Below, piece by piece: positions 14,604 to 16,077 of a DNA stretch of 16,077 nt; within the stretch, counting starts at the first letter, position 1, and each line of letters opens with the position of its first letter. Origin of the DNA: Candidatus Sumerlaeota bacterium (lineage in GTDB: Bacteria; Sumerlaeota; T1SED10-198M); assembly GCA_003554345.1 (NCBI GenBank), contig PWGE01000002.1, positions 1 to 16,077 of the forward strand. Direction: 5' to 3'. Both the position numbers and the translations under genes were made by a program. The notes under the pieces were generated by a model. The model was not told where the DNA came from. It did not search any database and worked only from the letters and a program-made list of their open reading frames with translations.

Positions 14604-16077
14604 AGTTCGGGTATTGCCGGAAATTGTAGCCAATAAGATTGCTGCTGGTGAGGTCGTAGAACGTCCGGCTTCTGTTGTTAAAGAATTGATTGAAAATGCC
14701 ATTGACGCCGGCGCAACAATGATAACTGTGCAGGTATATGATGATGGTCAGTATATCTCTGTAACGGACAATGGCAGAGGTATGTCCAGAGAGGATGCAC
14801 GTCTTTCTATTCATCGCCATACCACCAGTAAGATATATGATCCTCAGGATTTATATAACATCAAAACACTGGGGTTTCGTGGGGAAGCCCTTGCCAGTAT
14901 TGCCTCTGTTTCTCAAATGAGTCTGATAACCCGAAAGAAAAAGGATATGGCGGGGGTACGTCTGGATTTGCGGGGAGGAGAGCTGACCAACATGCGCTCC
15001 GCTCCTCACCCTCCTGGTACCACTGTGCAGGTGCAGCATTTATTCTTTAATACACCTGCCCGCTATAAGTTTCTTAAATCCCCCCGGGTGGAAATGCAAC
15101 ATGTTAAAAGAGCGATCATACTTCAAGCCCTCGTTCATCCGGACATTTCTTTTTGCTATAAGGGAAAGGGGCCGGTGATTTTGGATTTATCTGCTACCGG
15201 TAATCCCCTGGAAAGAATAAGAGATGTCTTTGGAAATAAAACGTGGAAAGAATTGCTTTCTATTGAATGGCTCGAAAAGAATTTTTCTATTACCGGGTTC
15301 GTTTCACGTCCTGAATACAGTCGAAAAGACAAAAAGCATCAATTTCTTTTTGTGAATAGCCGACCGGTGGTGGATAATACTCTGTTTTATGCTGTCCGTC
15401 TTGCCTATCAGGATCTTATTGAGTCTCATCGCCATCCCTTTGCTGTGATTTATGTTCATATCCATCCGGAGCTGATAGATGTCAATGTGCATCCCAATAA
15501 GTATGAGATTCGCTTTAAGGAAGAACGTTGTATTTTTAATGCTTTGAGAGAAGCAGTTCAGAACCGGTTGCTTGAGTTGCAGGGGCCTGCGAAAATTCAT
15601 ATCCCTTCCCGTACTGAAGATTCTTCATTTTCTTCTTTGCCTGTGAATGGAAAACCGACAGAGAAAACTCCTCTCTTTCCCGGACCCTATTCCTCTTCCG
15701 TGAAAAAAGGGGACTCACACTTCATGTCATCTCTCTCTTCCCGGAAAGATGATGATTCTTTTGTTATTGCAGGGCAGTTGTTTTTTACGTATGTGCTGGT
15801 ATTAAAGGAGGAAGAAGTATTGATAATCGATCAGCATGCTTTGCATGAAAAGATATTGTATTATAAACTCAAAACTCAACAGAATGCTTCTTCTTTTCGC
15901 TCACAGTTGTTGGTTCCGGAAGTATTTGAAATAGAGTCCGGTATGAAAAAAGTATTTGAGAATAAATTGGTGCCCCGATTGAAAGAGATAGGGTACGACG
16001 TGGAATTCTTTGGGGGCAATAGTTATATCATTAAATCTTATCCCACCGTTCTTAAGGATGTGGACCATAAAACGTTA
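14596..16077 (+). CDS. mutL: DNA mismatch repair protein MutL (3' end outside the window)
   Basis: Links mismatch recognition by MutS to strand incision and removal. The frame runs 494 codons from ATG 14596 to the window edge without a stop. The GHKL ATPase is complete: [20 protein letters not shown] (12-31, Glu30 is the catalytic base), NAIDAGA (34-40), VTDNGRGM (56-63), TTSKI (76-80) and [12 protein letters not shown] (91-102). The second N-terminal domain ends with [14 protein letters not shown] (near 295-308). After a Ser-rich linker (about 336-388) the dimerisation domain begins, with DQHALHE at 412-418. The endonuclease motif DQHA-x2-E-x4-E would require Glu at 423, but Tyr is found. 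The start overlaps carB by 8 bases, with AGGA 11 bases upstream, so it is probably translated from the carAB mRNA. The remaining metal-site motifs lie beyond the window. Confidence 0.96.
   Translation, partial: MNEVRVLPEIVANKIAAGEVVERPASVVKELIENAIDAGATMITVQVYDDGQYISVTDNGRGMSREDARLSIHRHTTSKIYDPQDLYNIKTLGFRGEALASIASVSQMSLITRKKKDMAGVRLDLRGGELTNMRSAPHPPGTTVQVQHLFFNTPARYKFLKSPRVEMQHVKRAIILQALVHPDISFCYKGKGPVILDLSATGNPLERIRDVFGNKTWKELLSIEWLEKNFSITGFVSRPEYSRKDKKHQFLFVNSRPVVDNTLFYAVRLAYQDLIESHRHPFAVIYVHIHPELIDVNVHPNKYEIRFKEERCIFNALREAVQNRLLELQGPAKIHIPSRTEDSSFSSLPVNGKPTEKTPLFPGPYSSSVKKGDSHFMSSLSSRKDDDSFVIAGQLFFTYVLVLKEEEVLIIDQHALHEKILYYKLKTQQNASSFRSQLLVPEVFEIESGMKKVFENKLVPRLKEIGYDVEFFGGNSYIIKSYPTVLKDVDHKTL

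Noticed and set aside
13938-14702. A 254-codon minus-strand open frame opposite the carB end and mutL start
   Set aside because: It is antisense to two unmistakable genes, and its composition is that of a mirror frame (many Asn, Arg, Ser and Phe) with no domain.

Overview
This is a moderately AT-rich bacterial chromosomal segment made mostly of housekeeping genes. They sit in two blocks that diverge from one roughly 410-base regulatory gap (9820-10233). No single gene fixes the phylum. The RACo-type iron-sulfur/ASKHA protein suggests an anaerobe, and MetG is of the short, zinc-binding type without a C-terminal tRNA-binding domain. ClpC and CarAB look ordinary for bacteria. I leave the phylum open. 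Good Shine-Dalgarno sequences and sigma70-like promoters can be read in several places. I see no CRISPR array, tRNA, rRNA or intact transposon.

Left block. A plus-strand gene fragment at the edge, probably the C-terminus of a GT4 glycosyltransferase, converges on clpC with the two TAA stops interlocked. Reading leftward from 9819, the minus-strand genes are: an HD-domain protein built like a CCA-adding enzyme but with its nucleotidyltransferase active site gone; a RACo-like 2Fe-2S/ASKHA corrinoid-activation protein that overlaps it by 14 bases; metG; an M29 aminopeptidase; a DegT/DnrJ PLP aminotransferase that overlaps the peptidase by 4 bases; and clpC. Candidate promoters precede metG, the peptidase and clpC, so there are probably three or four transcription units rather than one.

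Right block. carA and carB (both subunits of carbamoyl-phosphate synthetase) are followed by mutL, which overlaps carB by 8 bases and runs off the window. In front of carA lie a good promoter, a possible 30-codon single-membrane-segment leader ORF, a nested dyad, and a 13-base direct repeat that may be a relic of an insertion-sequence end.

How the genes relate. CarAB makes carbamoyl phosphate for arginine and pyrimidines. MutL is co-transcribed with it but serves mismatch repair. ClpC, the peptidase and MetG belong to protein turnover and synthesis. The least conventional part is the overlapping pair HD pseudo-nucleotidyltransferase plus RACo-like protein, which has no corrinoid methyltransferase beside it and no obvious shared pathway.
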